In this document: positions 1-13,716 of the stretch, one piece after another
Numbering within the stretch: position 1 is the stretch's first letter
Layout of the letters: each line of letters starts with the position of its first letter
NCBI GenBank assembly: GCA_023105745.1
Contig: JALGQZ010000003.1
Location: 43,300,185-43,364,184 of the forward strand
DNA: 64,000 nt
DNA from: Austropuccinia psidii
Lineage: Eukaryota > Basidiomycota > Pucciniomycetes > Pucciniales > Sphaerophragmiaceae
Direction: 5' to 3'
The notes under the pieces: generated by a model
What the model was told of the DNA's origin: nothing
Databases searched by the model: none
What the model saw: the letters and a program-made list of their open reading frames with translations, nothing else
Position numbers and translations under genes: made by a program

Positions 1-1660
1 ATTGATTTGATCATTGACTAGATAGTTCTTTGACTTTAAGGTTTGTGACAGCAGGGTGTTTGAAAGCTCAAAAATAGGTCCTCATTTATAAATTTTTAGT
101 ACCCCCACATACATAGATAAATAATTTTGTACCACTTTGAGATTTTTCTCTCCTGAGAGAGAAATAGGATCAATACTCCATATAGATATATTATAAGAGC
201 CATATATGATATTGTCAGTCTGAGTCTATGAAGAGGTGATAATAGATGTATTTACAACCTAAACTGTGACTTTCACATGGTAAAATTTATTATAAAAAAG
301 TTCAATTGATGGTAATAAGGGTTGATAATAAGATATTCAGGGCTTTAATATTGGGAAATAGTGGTGGTAAATGCTGCTGAAAGCCCTGAATGCAGTTTTA
401 TCAATTGGGTTATTATAATAAAGACTACAATACTTAAAATTAGAAGTATACCTGATTATTTTCCAAGAGTATAGCTGTTTATTACAGTTGTACTAAATAG
501 TAATTCAAGAGTAGGATGAGGAAACCTTTTCTGGTGGAGAAAAGGTCCCTTTTTATCCTAAAATTGGGTGAAAAAGCCTTCTAGACCTTTCCACATAGAG
601 GATGTGAAGATTTTTCACTTCCAATAACTGGCTTGTAGTTTTCACAAGGCCCAAATAGCCTGTATTGGGCTCAAAATGGGGTTTTGAAACCACATCTGGG
701 CAGTTTTCACCAATACAGGGTGAACATTTTCATCTGAGGACCACATAGCCCTCTTCTGATGTGTATGACGCGTAGAATGCTGTGCAGAACTTGTACAGGA
801 CCCCAGTATTGACCAAACTATGAGGTATTAAATTATAAACCAGCTTCTTTGTCTTTTTGACACCTCATAATCATAATTATGGGAGAATATCCCATAGTAA
901 GGCTGTATTGGTCTAACTGTGGTATTTTGACCTCAAAACTGCCATAAATTTGTCAGTTTTCAAAAAAATAAAGCTCAAGATTGTTCATTGTGTAGCCCTG
1001 CATGTTTTCTACACAATGGTACCTCATTTGATATGGCTATCATTAAATATGGCAAAGTTATACCATGTACAAGATTTTTTGTACATATGTATGATTTGCT
1101 TAAAATCTGTATGGAGCTTGTTTTCCCCATAACTTTTGTTCTAGATGAGATATGGGGAAATAAATGGCACCATAAGATATCCCTGATTGTGCACTTTCCC
1201 CACTTTAGATATCTCACACTAAGATTGTAGAAGTTAGATGAGAGGTGAATATTTTATTCACCCTTATTGGACCTTATTTTGGTCATAGCTTTAGTGATTC
1301 TTATGCTAGCTCCATTTGGCTAGTATCATTGGATAGCCCTTACTTAGAGCTTCATTTTGAATACCCATTTGATGGGGTCAAGCCTCTTCCTCTGTATTTC
1401 AGATGAGAGGTGAAAAATAAGGTTTATGCTCAGCAACAACTTTGAGCAGGAATAACTTTGTTATTCCTTTTTCCTATGATGGTGGGACTTGTGTATTTGG
1501 AAAGTGGTGGGTTTCCTCTTTCTTTTGATACCTTTTGAGCTTATTTGGCTCAGCCCCATGTTTTGGTGGTATCTTGGCTTTACCATTGGTTTATGGTATT
1601 TGGCTGTCATGCTTGTGCTCTGGTTTTGAGTCACAGGCTAACAACTATAGTTCTTGAATA
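1..1660. repeat. CpG-poor, hairpin-rich non-coding repeat (LTR-like)
   Basis: No credible coding region. The stretch is nearly free of CpG and holds several foldbacks: an 8-nt stem around 1065-1086 (ATGTACAA / TTGTACAT) and a 10-nt stem pairing 1122-1131 with 1151-1160 (TTTCCCCATA / TATGGGGAAA). TGTGACA at 44-50 and GTCACA at 1630-1635 could be the inverted ends of an LTR, but the five flanking bases (AGGTT and GGCTA) do not form a target duplication, so the LTR reading is only a guess. Confidence 0.35.
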
Positions 1661-3290
1661 GATAGTTCATCTCACTGGGAAATCTCAGAAGAAAACTGCA
1701 CTGGTTTCTCCTTAAACCTAATACCAGTAGCTAAACCTTTTGTACTATCACCAACATCTTTCATAACCAATATCATTTATTAAGATATCTAACTTAACAA
1801 TTGATTCTATTATTAGATCTATGGAGCCTCTAATTATACTTCTATTGAACTGCAGAATACCTTCATAACTGTAGAATCCAGATTTTGAATTATCAAAAAA
1901 ATACTAGTGATACTGAGTAGCAGTCAATGTCAATATTTTAAGTATCCTTTATTGTTTTTTTATCGAATTATCAATTAATTAAATTTAATGAGCTGTATAT
2001 TCACTTAATTCTAGTCCATAATATTTATTATTTCTTATAATTATAATTACTGTATTCTATTTTTAAATAGGATAGGTAGCTATTTCTTAATTAGTATTCC
2101 CCGACTAATAACCTAAACAGCTCCATTATCTTTATGTTTTACTTATTATAAAAAACATCTCAAAATGAATTGACATATTAAATATCTATAAATTTATATA
2201 TTCAATTAACATTTATAGTAATCTATTAAGAAATTGAAATTCAAAATTGATTCAAAAAAGAAAAGAATAATATTTCTTTTCTGAATCAATTAATTTTTGA
2301 AAATTCATTATCCATTGATATTTTTTTTCCATTTTCTCAGATTTTTTTTTGAAGAATTAATGTTTTTGTTTTAATATTCTCAATATTCTTTGATTTATTT
2401 TTTTAATACTTTCAATAAAGTTTTCAGTTTTTTTTGTTTTTTTGTTTTTTATCATTTAGAATTAATCAAGATTATTTCAATTTTAATTCTATGTTATCTC
2501 ATAATTCAAAGTAGCATAATATATAGATTTTATAATATTTCTTTTTTAAAAAAAAGCAATGTTAAAATAACATTTTCTTATACATGCGATAGTGCGGAAT
2601 TTGAAACCAAAGCACATTAAAAAATATATATATGTGAGAACTATGTTAATTGGCTCAAGAAAAATAAATTTATTGTCATTAACTGTTTGCCTCAAAATGA
2701 TTATTGTGGGTGTCCTATTTCAGTTAATGAAGATTCAATGATTTTTTAGTCCTTGATTAATACTAATGACATGAATATGTATTTCAGAAATCATCTTTTT
2801 AATTACCTAATTTTCCTCAAGTCATAGGTTTAATGGCCATGTAGCTTTTCAATTTCTGAAGGAGATAAAAGAAAGTGAATAATTTCTTAGTTTTTTCATT
2901 AAGCTCATTAATGTTTTCTTTTCCCTTTATAAACACAAAAGTAAAATAAAAAAATTAAGATATTTTTATTTATGACCTTTATGGAAAATAAAAACCAATA
3001 ATGAAAACAATTAATTAATTTTTGTTAAAAGAATTGAAATTGAAATTAAGTTGCTCAAACATCCTCATGAAATACATATATCTAACTTTTTCTAAAAAAA
3101 TGGTTACTATGTTTTTTTTCTGGTAACTTGTTTATTTCTTGTGTTTTTTTGCTTCATTCTTAATTTGCTTGTTTCAAAACAGCTTTTTCTTAGCTGATTA
3201 TTCTTTAAAAGTTAAAATCGATGTCATTTCTTCAATGTAACTCTTAATATTACTCAAAAAAAAAACTAGAATTTCTCTACTTCTATTAAC
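1661..3290. other. AT-rich intergenic DNA, nothing recognised
   Basis: Long A and T tracts and no reading frame that resembles a known family. Probably old repeat DNA. Confidence 0.4.
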
Positions 3291-3890
3291 TATTCGTGCA
3301 CCGTTGACAACTAATGTAGACTGCATTGTATTTATGTGAAATAATCAGCTTTTTCAGTCGACACTGTTACACAAGTGGTTGTTTGCTCGGCAAATATACC
3401 CTTTGGCCCTTTTCAAAAAAAACATCATGACACAAAGAAATTAAGAGAACCTTGGTTCCTAGATGTGTGGGAATAGCGTCTTAACAGAATCCTCACGCTC
3501 AAAAAAATGGCCAACAAAAAAACTCGACTTGAAATTCTATGTTTATAATTTTTGGTACAAGGTTATACTCACATAAACCAACGCATTTGAATCTTGAGTC
3601 TTTTCGTTTAACAAATTTCATACTTTCCATTGTGAGTACAACTTCAAATTGAAAATCGTACAAATCAATAAATAACTCACGTTGGTTTTCGAAGTCCGAA
3701 AAATATCAGTGGGAATAGGTACAAAAAAACAAAATAAATGCTGGTTCAAAGTCCTTTTTGACATTTCTTTATTAAAAGTCCAGCCACTCCGTACTGTATA
3801 GCCATCAAAGCAGTACGTGTGAGTGGTGAAAGGGTTTTTGTAACGAAAAAGTAGAGTCAGTACACGAAAAATCGATCATCAAAAAAAGGC
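3291..3890. other. Downstream flank of RPC6, non-coding
   Basis: CpG dinucleotides reappear here compared with the preceding 3 kb, suggesting unique host DNA. It should hold the 3' UTR and polyadenylation region of RPC6 (minus strand). No ORF is supported. Confidence 0.45.
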
Positions 3891-5724
3891 TTACAAATAC
3901 AGACAATCCGCGGGATTGACTGGTGCAACTCCACCAGCGGCACCCAATCCACCGACTGCACCAAATCCAGCACCAATACCAGCCAAACCAATCCTTGGAA
4001 GTTTGCCTTGTTGATTTCCTGGATCAGCTCCCAAAGTAGTCAAGCCTTTAAACTGCCAAGCTTTGCCTTTAGAGGCACAAAAATCAAACGAAGGACAATG
4101 GCCACATGGCATATCAAAGAAACCAGAGACATTTGGAGGATCTGGGATGAAATCGGCCATACGATCACCATCTAGCTGCGCTTCATACCCAGTTTGCGCT
4201 TGGAAAGGACGTAAAGCACGATAAACAAATGCTTCATTATCAGGTATTCGCCTTTTTGTTTTAAGAGCAGGTTTCACATCTTCGTTTTCCATATCATCTA
4301 AACCAGCCTCTAATCCATCATCGAACCTTAACTGTTTTCCAGAGTTTGATTTGCGTTTCTTTGCGCCCGGTGCAGAGTGAAAAGAGCTTTGTCGCTTGTG
4401 AGAAGAATTATAATCACCATTTTCATCATCTTCGGCTGCACTTTCTTCCTTAATTTCTTCATCAAAGTCATCGTAACCCTCGCACTTTGCCCTTCCAACT
4501 GTAATTCGTTCAATAGCACCGTCAAATAGCAAGACATCAAGCAAGGTGATGATATGCTCAGAGTTTAGATCTGTGCCTTCTTGAATGATTTGTGATTGCT
4601 TAAGATATGACAATACATCATGCACGGTTGTTGGGAGATAAGCAGTATGGGAAGTTGGATAAAGCAACGATTTGGAAGGATCGGCACTGGAAGGAGATGC
4701 TGAAGGATAAGACTGATGAGATAAATCAAATTTGCGTCAGTAAAACAATGAGAAAAATAAACTCGCTAAAGACTTACTCTGTCTAGCAAACACTTGTGAA
4801 TACCTTGTAATAAAACCGCAATGAATTCAGTATCGAGCTCGTTATCAGTATACCAAGGTCCACCACTCAGTTCTATACTAGGTTGTAGCTCTGATAACAT
4901 GTAAATTTTCCGAGTAGGAAATTTTACACTCTTGACGGCTTTAATCAAATTTTTATTTTCTAGTGCCTTTAAGCATTTGGTGATATTAGTTTGATGAATA
5001 TTAGTTCGTATTTTCAAAGTTTTTGTCCAAATTCCTAGCCAAACAAAATCGTTGGTCAAGAGAAGCACTCAAGATACTCATGTTTGATAAATGAAAAATT
5101 GAGAAAAACCAGGCGATACCAACCAGTATTTCCTGAATTAGCAATGTTATCGTAAACCAATTTTTCTTCCGCTGACATACTTGAATTACTAATGATTTAT
5201 CAATCGAGCCAAAAAGATGTTATAAGATGAGATGCACGATAAAAACAAAGTGTAACTCTACTAGCTTTTTTATCTTGAAAGAAGAAACAATTCTCCTACA
5301 CTTTTTGCTGATTTTTATCGACAGCAGTATAAAATAATTCATTCTGAAGTCTTTTAACCTGAATCATACCCTATAATTTGGAATAAATAAGAGTTCCGGA
5401 TCAGAAAATCGAATTATAATGATTCGAAAATGCTGATCTACCAAGCTCAAGGGAAATACGCACTCTGGCGATCAAACTATTTGCAATGTTCATCTTTTCG
5501 ATCACGTCCAGATTGGGCATTGCAGCTTGTAATTCTTCATGACTCAATGTCTTTGATAGATGTCCAGAGGTAAAACGTCAGCAATACTGTCTTCAAGCAA
5601 GAGTGATGAACACCAAAAAACAAACTCGTTGATCCGCTTGCAGACATTTCAGAAAGAGCTCTTTTTCCTCCTTGGAGATTTTGTTGCCAGCCTGTGACTG
5701 AGCCGCTGTCGAGCTGGTGGCCAT
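3891..5724 (-). CDS. RPC34: RNA polymerase III subunit RPC6 (C34/RPC39)
   Basis: Subunit of the Pol III heterotrimer that helps open promoters through TFIIIB; nuclear. I read six exons on the minus strand: 5724-5626, 5550-5464, 5370-5300, 5179-5124, 5034-4778 and 4712-3891 (1,392 nt, 463 aa). All five introns are GT-AG and phase-consistent; the clearest is 4777-4713 (GTAAGT...TCAG). The start is the first ATG in frame with exon 1 (MATSSTAAQS). Residues about 17-86 form the first winged helix (ELQAAMPNLDVIEK) and about 87-175 the second (EEKLVYDNIANSG, NLIKAVKSV, TGG-like GGPWYTDNELDTEF). The C-terminus has Cys393, Cys396, Cys402 and Cys460, matching the cysteines that bind an Fe-S cluster in this family. 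At 463 aa it is longer than the human and yeast proteins (about 316 aa). The extra length is an acidic insert at about 265-350 with a KKRK patch, and a Gly-rich spacer between Cys402 and Cys460. The splice at 5123 (GTTGGT) is non-consensus. Confidence 0.93.
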
Positions 5725-6100
5725 CGTCGTCTATGTATCTTGCTTTGTTTCAAAAGATGTGGATCGTTCCTCGAAGTCGTGGTCGATCTGATGTGATGTC
5801 GATGGCGGTGGATATTGAGAAATTGATGAGGACGGCGAGCCTCGGATCGGTCAAGAGCGCCGCGCATAGCTCCGGCCCTCAAAACCAGCGTTGGGTCTGG
5901 CGGGAAAATGCGACCATAGCGGCATAGTTTGGCCACCAGCCCATCATAAAAAATCACTGATGAGCTACTTATGAATTGTAATCAAGAAATTTCTAGCTAA
6001 TTCATCGTCAAAAAGTGGCCTTGGGGAACTTACTGAGACATTGATCTGGCCAAAAAATGGCCAGAAGCCACTGGCTGAAATTACTCAAACAATTCTTGCT
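5725..6100 (-). promoter_or_regulatory. CpG-containing upstream region of RPC6
   Basis: From 5725 to about 5930 the DNA is CpG-rich compared with almost everything else in the window. It lies directly upstream of the RPC6 start codon, so I read it as 5' UTR and promoter. Open frames cross it on both strands, but neither resembles a protein. No TATA element was identified. Confidence 0.4.
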
Positions 6101-9100
6101 CAAAAAAGACGTTATTCTATAAGCTATAATGACTGTGACACTTTTCATTTTGATAGATAAAATCAATCATATTATTGATATGGAGAGTGTTGAAGTAGTG
6201 TTTATATTACGTGAATTTTTGATGTGTGCTTGAATACCTTTGACTTTATTTTACAATAAGGCGCTGTTCTATAAGATAGTATATGCAAAATATCTGTGGA
6301 ATACTCAAACAAACACTGTTTAAATACTTTTTTAAATTCACTAATCAATATTTTTCGATGGATACCTTTATTTATGAAAATGAGGTAGCTGATAATATGA
6401 TAAATATTGCTAAAATAAACCCAATTTTCATTTCTTAACTTGCAGCTATATTACTTCAAACTCAATATTTTTGAAAAAGATATAGATAAAATTGAGCTCA
6501 ACATGTCAAAAAAACACCTCCTGCAAAAAATTAGGCCCCATAAGACTTACCTGGGCCAAGATCATCTGAGAACTGGAACTAACCTGCTTACAAATGTGTT
6601 TTTTTCATATAATTCTCAGCCCATTCTGAGCCCAACTAAAAGAATATAATTTTCAAAAGATGTCTCCATTAAGTTTTTGAGTGGGATTAAATACTTAAAC
6701 AAATGTTCCAATTTAGTTAACTTCTTTTTGCAAATTTTACAATTATTAATAATTAATTTGATTCTGTTGAAGCTATTCAATAACGTCACCACCACAAATA
6801 TGTAGAAATATCCATTCTATATTATAAATGAAATTGGCTATATTAATTAAACCATAATTCCCATAATATTTGAAATCGAGAATTTTGAATTTTTATCTCA
6901 AAATGATCTTGGTAAGCTATTATGTTATTGTGATCTAAAGGAAAATGTGACATAAGTAAACTGTTTTGGTAAGAATGGGAAGATTCTATTGGAGTTCAAA
7001 TAAAATACGAAGCTCTTGAAGAATTAAGAGCTTAATTAGCAGCTTGATTGACAATTCTGAAATTAGGAAGCGATGGAATAATTTTTTCCCAAATGGTGTC
7101 AGATCTGTAGGCTAGTATTTGAGATATTCTTGTATTAACCTTTCCCTTTAGTATTCTAGGGGTCTATTCAACTGCATTTTTGGTTTTCATATGAATTAAT
7201 GGCTTATAAGAGAACTACTAACCTATATGCGGAGCATGATAAGTCCAATTCTGTGAAGTTAGAGGAAATGGATTTTTTTGATAGGGTCCTTGAAGATTTT
7301 GTGCTTGTATTTTTGGAGGGAGGTCTTCTTCTTTTTTAAAATTTGTTAAAATTAATGTAAATTTTGAAGAATCCTTTTTCCTTACTTTTTTATCTGAAAG
7401 GGACTCTCCTTACTGATCCTATTTCAATGAGGGATTAGTGAGTATTTTGAAACTGATTTTCCAAATCAAGAACGGGTTATTTGAAAAAATTCCGCACCAA
7501 TCACAATTAAAAATGCTGTCCCCACTAGTGGGGGTGGCAGGTTCAACCCAGCTATAAACAGATTCCAACCTGAGTCTTGATCTTGGCCCTTGAAATATTT
7601 CTGAAAATAATTCAAGACACAGGCTTAGTTATGTAGATTTTCAAATAATTGAAATAGAATATTATGTATTTCAGATGATTTTTTTGGTACTTAGGCATAA
7701 CATGTGCCCTTTTCCCTGATAAATATATGAACTTATTTTGCATTTTTTCATTTTCTGTTATTATTTGTAATAATTGGCCCACTTCTCATTTTGTAATTTT
7801 TCCTGAATTCAATAATACAATTTATGAGAAATAATTCTTACAAAAATTGAATATTTTCCAGTTGCATAATCTTGCACACAGTTTTTTTCTGTATTACAAA
7901 ATAGGTAATATGACTTTGAAAAGGGATATCCCAAGGCTTAAAAGTGCTTCAACCTGTGAAAGATTCTCCAGATATTCTTTAACTATCACCTGAATTCTTT
8001 TTCCAAAAATATGAATTGAATATTCCAAACTATTCAGTAATTTCTCTTTTTCTTCTACAAATTTTCAGATTATTTTTGAGATTTCTCATTGCTTAGTTGA
8101 ATTAAATTAAAATAAATATCCATAAACTGCAAAAATTACTGTTTAAAAGATTATTTCCATATTAAAAAATGAAAACAATTTGCGAGCTTCAAGTGGAGCT
8201 ATACATCTATATAAATTAGAGATAGCATTATTGTGTCAAATATTTATACTATTGTAATTATTCAATATATTCATCAGAATAAGTTATTCCATAGTCAATA
8301 TTATTCTTCCATGTAATCCTTACTATTTTTATCAAAAGGTTCTGCTTATTCAAATTACCTCGCTTATCAATTCTGGTTACTCTAATAATAAACCCACCTG
8401 GTTCCTTTAAGATTTCTTTCAAGTTTATTTTTCCAACATTCCAATTCTGTTGGGATCAATTAGCCATTAATAAACCTTAATTAATTCCTCCCATTAATAA
8501 TTAGCTTTAAAGGAATATTGAAGCATTTAATTTTAACAATTCATCAATTTTGGTTTTTCATCCTTCAAATGTGCATTGATTTTTTTGTTTCAATTTTGGA
8601 GTTTTTGGAAAAAATCGGAACTATCGAGAAATTTCGTACATTAGAATTTTATGCTGAAGCAAAAACGAGAAGTTTTTTTAAATTTTCTAATGTTTTTTCA
8701 TTCAGTTTTTGTTTGTTTTATAGTGGTATGGGTGTAGGCACACTAAAAGAAGTTCCGTAGAGCTACTTTAATTTTATATATACCTATACCATTGAAAAAA
8801 TATGAAATATAAAAAAAATTGAGATAAGATATAATATAACCATGAAAATTTCATATAAAAATACAATCCATATAAAAGGAAGAGAAAAGCTGGAAAAGAT
8901 GAAGAAGAATTTAGATAAAAACACAAAAAATACTAAAAAATTAATTGAATTTCATTTACCCAATGAATCAAAAGCTGATCAACTACTTGGGATTGATTTT
9001 CTTTAAAATTTAATTCCAAGTGTTTTTCCCCTAAAAGATAAACAAAAAGTACTGGGAGAAAGAATATAATAAAATGAAGTAAATGATTGAGGTTCTTTGT

Positions 9101-12100
9101 GCAGGGGATTACTACTAGAAAACTCCAAATTATTTGAAGTTTTTTATTGAATTTTATTATAAAAATATTTTTTGAAGGAAACAAAAAAAAAAGACTTATT
9201 TTCAAGATAAAAAAGAATCTTACTATGTATATTTCCAAAATAGCAGTTAAAAAACTCTTTGTAAAAATCATTTTTCTGGTTAATTCATGTAATAATCTTG
9301 AAATTAACTTGGATTTCATTAGAAAAATTTAATTATTTGGCTAAACTGACTGGTTTTTAATAATTCAACATCCACAATGAAGAAAGATAATACCACAAAA
9401 AATAAATGGCTTCTATTTCAAAATTAAATAACAAGTTTAGTAAAAAAATTAAATGAAAGTTAACTCTTTCAATCAATGATCGTTGCTAGGAAATTGGGAA
9501 ATAATTAATGAAATATCTTTTTGAGCTTAATGGAGTATTTACATGAAAATACATTGAAATACATGGGAAATTCACATTTTATAGCAGCTTATCATCAACA
9601 TTATTGAAAAAACATTATTAAAGATAGCTAGATAGATAATTGATCATTTTAAAAACTATTTGTGAATTAATGGGAGATATTTTTAAAATATTATTCGATT
9701 AATTTCATGGGTAAGTTGTTCAAAATAAGAGCTCTGAGGTACTCCCATCCATTTCAGAATTTAGGGGTTCATAAGGATCATCAATTATGAATTATTCAAA
9801 TGTCAAATTTCTTCCTCTTAAATCCAACAAAGCTTTAGACTAGCCAGTGAAAGTGGGTTAGCATCAGGTTTAAGAATAATTTACAAGAAAGGGAACCCAT
9901 GTTTTATACAAAGCTTAAAATAATCCTCAAGATCATGAAAAAATTTTGGTATCAACAATCTTCAAAAATAATGATTTATTAGCGAATCAATATTTCTTAA
10001 AATGGAATATTCTGCTAAAATTCAGAGAAAAATCTCAATTCCATTGACTCAGATAGCTGAAATATCTATAATTAATGAGTAATAATTAATCAATTTTATG
10101 GATATATCTCTTCATAAAAATTCAAAAAACCAGCCACTTGAAGATTTATCAAAAGAACTTTAAATTGAGATAGACTAGGAATAATTAAGGTATATTTACT
10201 TTTGAAATGAAAAAACAAAATGTGTTTCTGAATTTCTTCATATTATCTTCATGATTAATACCCACAATCAAAAATACTGAATAGGTGAAAGTGAATTATT
10301 ACCAAAACAGGATTTAAATTTTTTTCAGCTATTCAGAAATCAGAATTTTAACATAAATATTTCTTTCCAAGAGGAAAATATTTTTTTAACTCTCAAAAAT
10401 TAAATTAATTGTGAAAGAATAATAGAGTTTAATAAAACAAATCTCAAGAATTTACAGTTATATTTTTTAAACTATAAATTGCTAATTTTGGAATATAATT
10501 ATCCTCAATACAAGAGCTCTTATTTCTCATATCTATTTGAGCCAATGTTCTACTTTATGAAAAAATCCAAATTTCCATTTCAAAAAATTGGTAATCTTAT
10601 ATATTATAGAGATTCAAAAATTGTGCATAATATCTCTTAATTTACAGGATAATTAAGAATTTAATGAGATCTATATGATTAATTATTTTTCATTTTTCGG
10701 TTGGGTGCTTAAAAATTCAAGTAGTATTTTTTTCAGAACTCAAACAGGGAATAGATTCTCATTATTTAGGGGCCAAATGAAGAATATACTCAAAACTTGT
10801 GGCTCATAAGGCACACTTGCAGCATAAAATAAATAATTTTGAAAATGTAAGAGCTTACTTCTTGGAGAATATTATCTCAGAATTTCAAAGCTAAAGGAAG
10901 AAATATTATTTCAGAAATATATGTTAGTTTGATAAATAAAATAAGGTTTTCAAATTTGATGATTTTTACAATCAGTTTAAGATCTTATATATAGATAGAG
11001 ACATAATCCATATAGGCTTCAAAAAACAAGAATGAAGAATTAATTAGGGGAATTTTCTAGATCTAAAATATTGCTCTGGAGCAACAATGAGAATTTTAGA
11101 TTTAAGATTTATTGTGAAAGCCCTGTAAATATGTTTTGAAAATCTTCAGAGCTACTTAAATTTATAAAAATGATGAATTAAATTTTTTGATAATCTTAGT
11201 TTTATTTTATCCATATTGTGATATATTAAGATTTTTTAGTGGAAAAGTTTTTTTGGAACTTACTCATTCTGTATTGACAATCAAGATAAATTATGTTAAG
11301 TAGATGGGTTGTGTGTGATTTAATAATAATAGGAGGACCTTGTGAGGCTTTTATTCCAAAAATTTTGTTACAATTAAAAATTTAGATTACATAAGATAAT
11401 CTCATATTGTAGTTTATAAGAATCTTTCTGGGTCTAGCATGTAGTATAGGATATTGTAAAAGATTTTATCTTGATGAAAGAGCTCTTGGTTCATTTCTCT
11501 CATGGTAAAATAATGTGAAAGTGACCAGGTCATATATTTTTAAAGCCCTGAAATATAAAAATGAAATTCAAGGGATAAGAATAATATAAAAAAAAGATTA
11601 CCCAATTTATTTCTTGAATAATGCATTGTTTTTGAATATCAGATAATGTTTGAGAAAGATTTGAAAGAAATGAAAATGGAGCTGAAATATGTTTTATCTT
11701 AGAATTTAATTCCCTGAAATGAAGATCAAGTAAAACTTAGGGGGAAAAAATGATGGGAAATAAATATTTTTTCAAGTTTTTGTGAATGAGAGGTATTGAT
11801 AATGAGGAATGGTTTGAGGAAATATATTTTGATACATTCAGTTAATTTAGAAATACTCAAATATTATGACAGTATTTTAAGAACAAAAAATAATTCAAAA
11901 GGAGAATATGCGAGGTTATCAGGAAAAGAAGATAATTATATTTGGAGTGATACCTAAAATACATTCTAGAAGCATTATCTTTATCTCAATATTGAAGTTT
12001 CTCATTTGGATTTTGAGAAGTTTGGTGTAATGTAGGACTATTAAGAAATTTACTCTACTAAGTGATTAAATAAATTCCTAGTAGAGTATCTTCAAATATT

Positions 12101-12600
12101 GAAAATATAGAGTGGAAGATCTAAAAAGAATAATAGAAAAAAGTGCCCTGTATTAATAATTCTGAGTTAAACCTGGTAAAACTCTTTAATGGTTAGTTCT
12201 TTTCAAAAAAAACTTCTCAAATATTACTTTTTAATATTCATTTTGATAACAGCTTGTATAGCCCTCCTATAAAAGAATAGGATTTATCTACAAAATTCGA
12301 GGAAAAATGGACTTGTGATAAGCTCCATTGATGGCTAAGGTCCCTAATAAGGTCTTGCAGAGGATTTGGTAGGCCCTTTTGGAGCTTTTATCAAATATTT
12401 TGTACTTATACATCATTTATATTTAGGTTTAATTTTCTTATGTAGTAATTATTAAAGGAAACTTGCAGGATATCATGGGTAGTTTTTATCTTGAGGAACA
12501 CTTTATATTCTCAAAGAACTCACAAAATTCATCACTCAAGTTATTTTTTTGAAAAATAATGACTAAAAAAGTTGAAATTTATCTCAATATACAATTTTAT
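6101..12600. other. Gene-free AT-rich DNA, probably degraded repeats
   Basis: Over 6 kb with only short chance ORFs (longest near 8518-8760 and 8933-9319), none resembling a known family, and few CpG. A short phrase around 7530-7555 (GGCAGGTTCAACCCAG) recurs in altered form near 59768-59783, suggesting relics of one dispersed repeat. I saw no tRNA or coding signal. Confidence 0.45.
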
Positions 12601-12814
12601 TAATATATTTCTATCTAATAAGCCGGAATGGTAATTCTATTGGATTTTCCATACAGCTTGTTCTAGGGTCATAGCTAAGGTCATCTTGCCATAAATTTAA
12701 TATCTACGCCTGCAGAGGTTAAAATCGTATTTGAGTGAAAAATTAAGTTTTATTTTTACTTTATTTCATCTTTAATAAGTCAAAATTAAAATAAATTTAC
12801 ACCCTTTTTAGCTC

Positions 12815-13070
12815 AACTTACAAAAAAATTGGTAAACTTGGGGTGTGGTGTGTAGTTTTAAAGTTAGCCTTGGATTTATCATACAAGTGGTAAATATTTT
12901 GGGAACTTGGTCCAGACTAAACCCAAAACTCTCTAGTATGGCTATCAATTTATGAAAAGGGAAAGATTCATGAAAAAATGTGGGACAAAGGGATTCTGTA
13001 AAAAGGTGCCAGAGTACCCAAAACTTTGTATCTGCATAGAATGGTTTTTAGAGTTGGCTAAATTTGATAA
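12815..13070 (+). repeat. Dispersed repeat, copy 1 (partner near 60520-60750)
   Basis: Shares an ordered series of words with the later copy: an ACTTACAA...GGTAA block, GGTGTGGTGTGTAG versus GGTATGGTGTTTAG, TAGTATGG, and ATCTGCATAGA(A/G)TGGTTTTT. Same strand in both. Non-coding and strongly diverged; family unknown. Confidence 0.5.
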
Positions 13071-13236
13071 AAGTTCTGAAGCCAAAAAAAAGCTTCAGAT
13101 GAGTATTTGGATTTTATGTATAGTGTAAAACTGATAAAAAAAGTTAAAATTAAAGTTTATATAAGCTTATTTAAGTGAAAATTAATATTCAAAATTAAAA
13201 AGCGTACAAAGGGAAAATTTCGAGTAAAAACTCCTT

Positions 13237-13716
13237 GGCATGTCAAAATAGCAGCTTATTTGCTATTTTCTTATAATTTAATGAGATTTTAACTTAGTAA
13301 CCAAGTTCCCAATAGGTTTCAGTATACTAATTGGGCCAAGATCAGCCATGGATCCAAGATTTAGAGCTTTCCATGCCTCAGGGGCCCCAGAAGTTGGGTA
13401 CCCTGGCTCTCTTTGATGTCTTTTGTCCCCCTTGACTATTTTCAAGTCAAAAATGGAAAAAAAGTGTATGTAATAATACCATAATATTAAGTGTCACAAA
13501 CATGCATAACACCATTCTTAGTGTATATGTAATATGAGATTGCTCATATTCCCATTATTTTGGCATGAAATTGAGAAAAACAAAATTATTCACAATTCTT
13601 TTATGTTGTATTGAAGTATTTTCCATATTACCACCTCTTAGAATTATTTTAAGCTTATTCACTCTATGGAGTTACCCTAGGTGAATTTTTGTGTAGAATC
13701 CAAATCTGGCCTTAAA
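13237..13716 (-). repeat. Inverted internal fragment of the 1.9-kb LTR family
   Basis: The reverse complement matches about 16350-16880 of the solo LTR, for example the words AAGGCCAGATTTGGATTC, CAAAGAGAGCCAGGGTACC and CTGCTATTTTGACATGCC. It lacks both LTR ends, so it is a truncated relic and not a terminal inverted repeat of the neighbouring hAT. Confidence 0.75.

Noticed and set aside
5649..5957. Long open frames on both strands over the RPC6 upstream region (5649-5957 minus, 5694-5927 plus)
   Set aside because: They overlap exon 1 in other frames or antisense, have no protein-like features, and are explained by the CpG-rich composition.
7530..7560. tRNA-like B box (GGTTCAACCC) suggesting a tRNA gene or SINE
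   Set aside because: No A box at the right distance and no cloverleaf; only a diverged partner near 59770.
8518..9319. ORFs of 80 and 128 aa in AT-rich DNA
   Set aside because: Phe/Ile/Lys-rich composition typical of chance frames in A/T-rich DNA.
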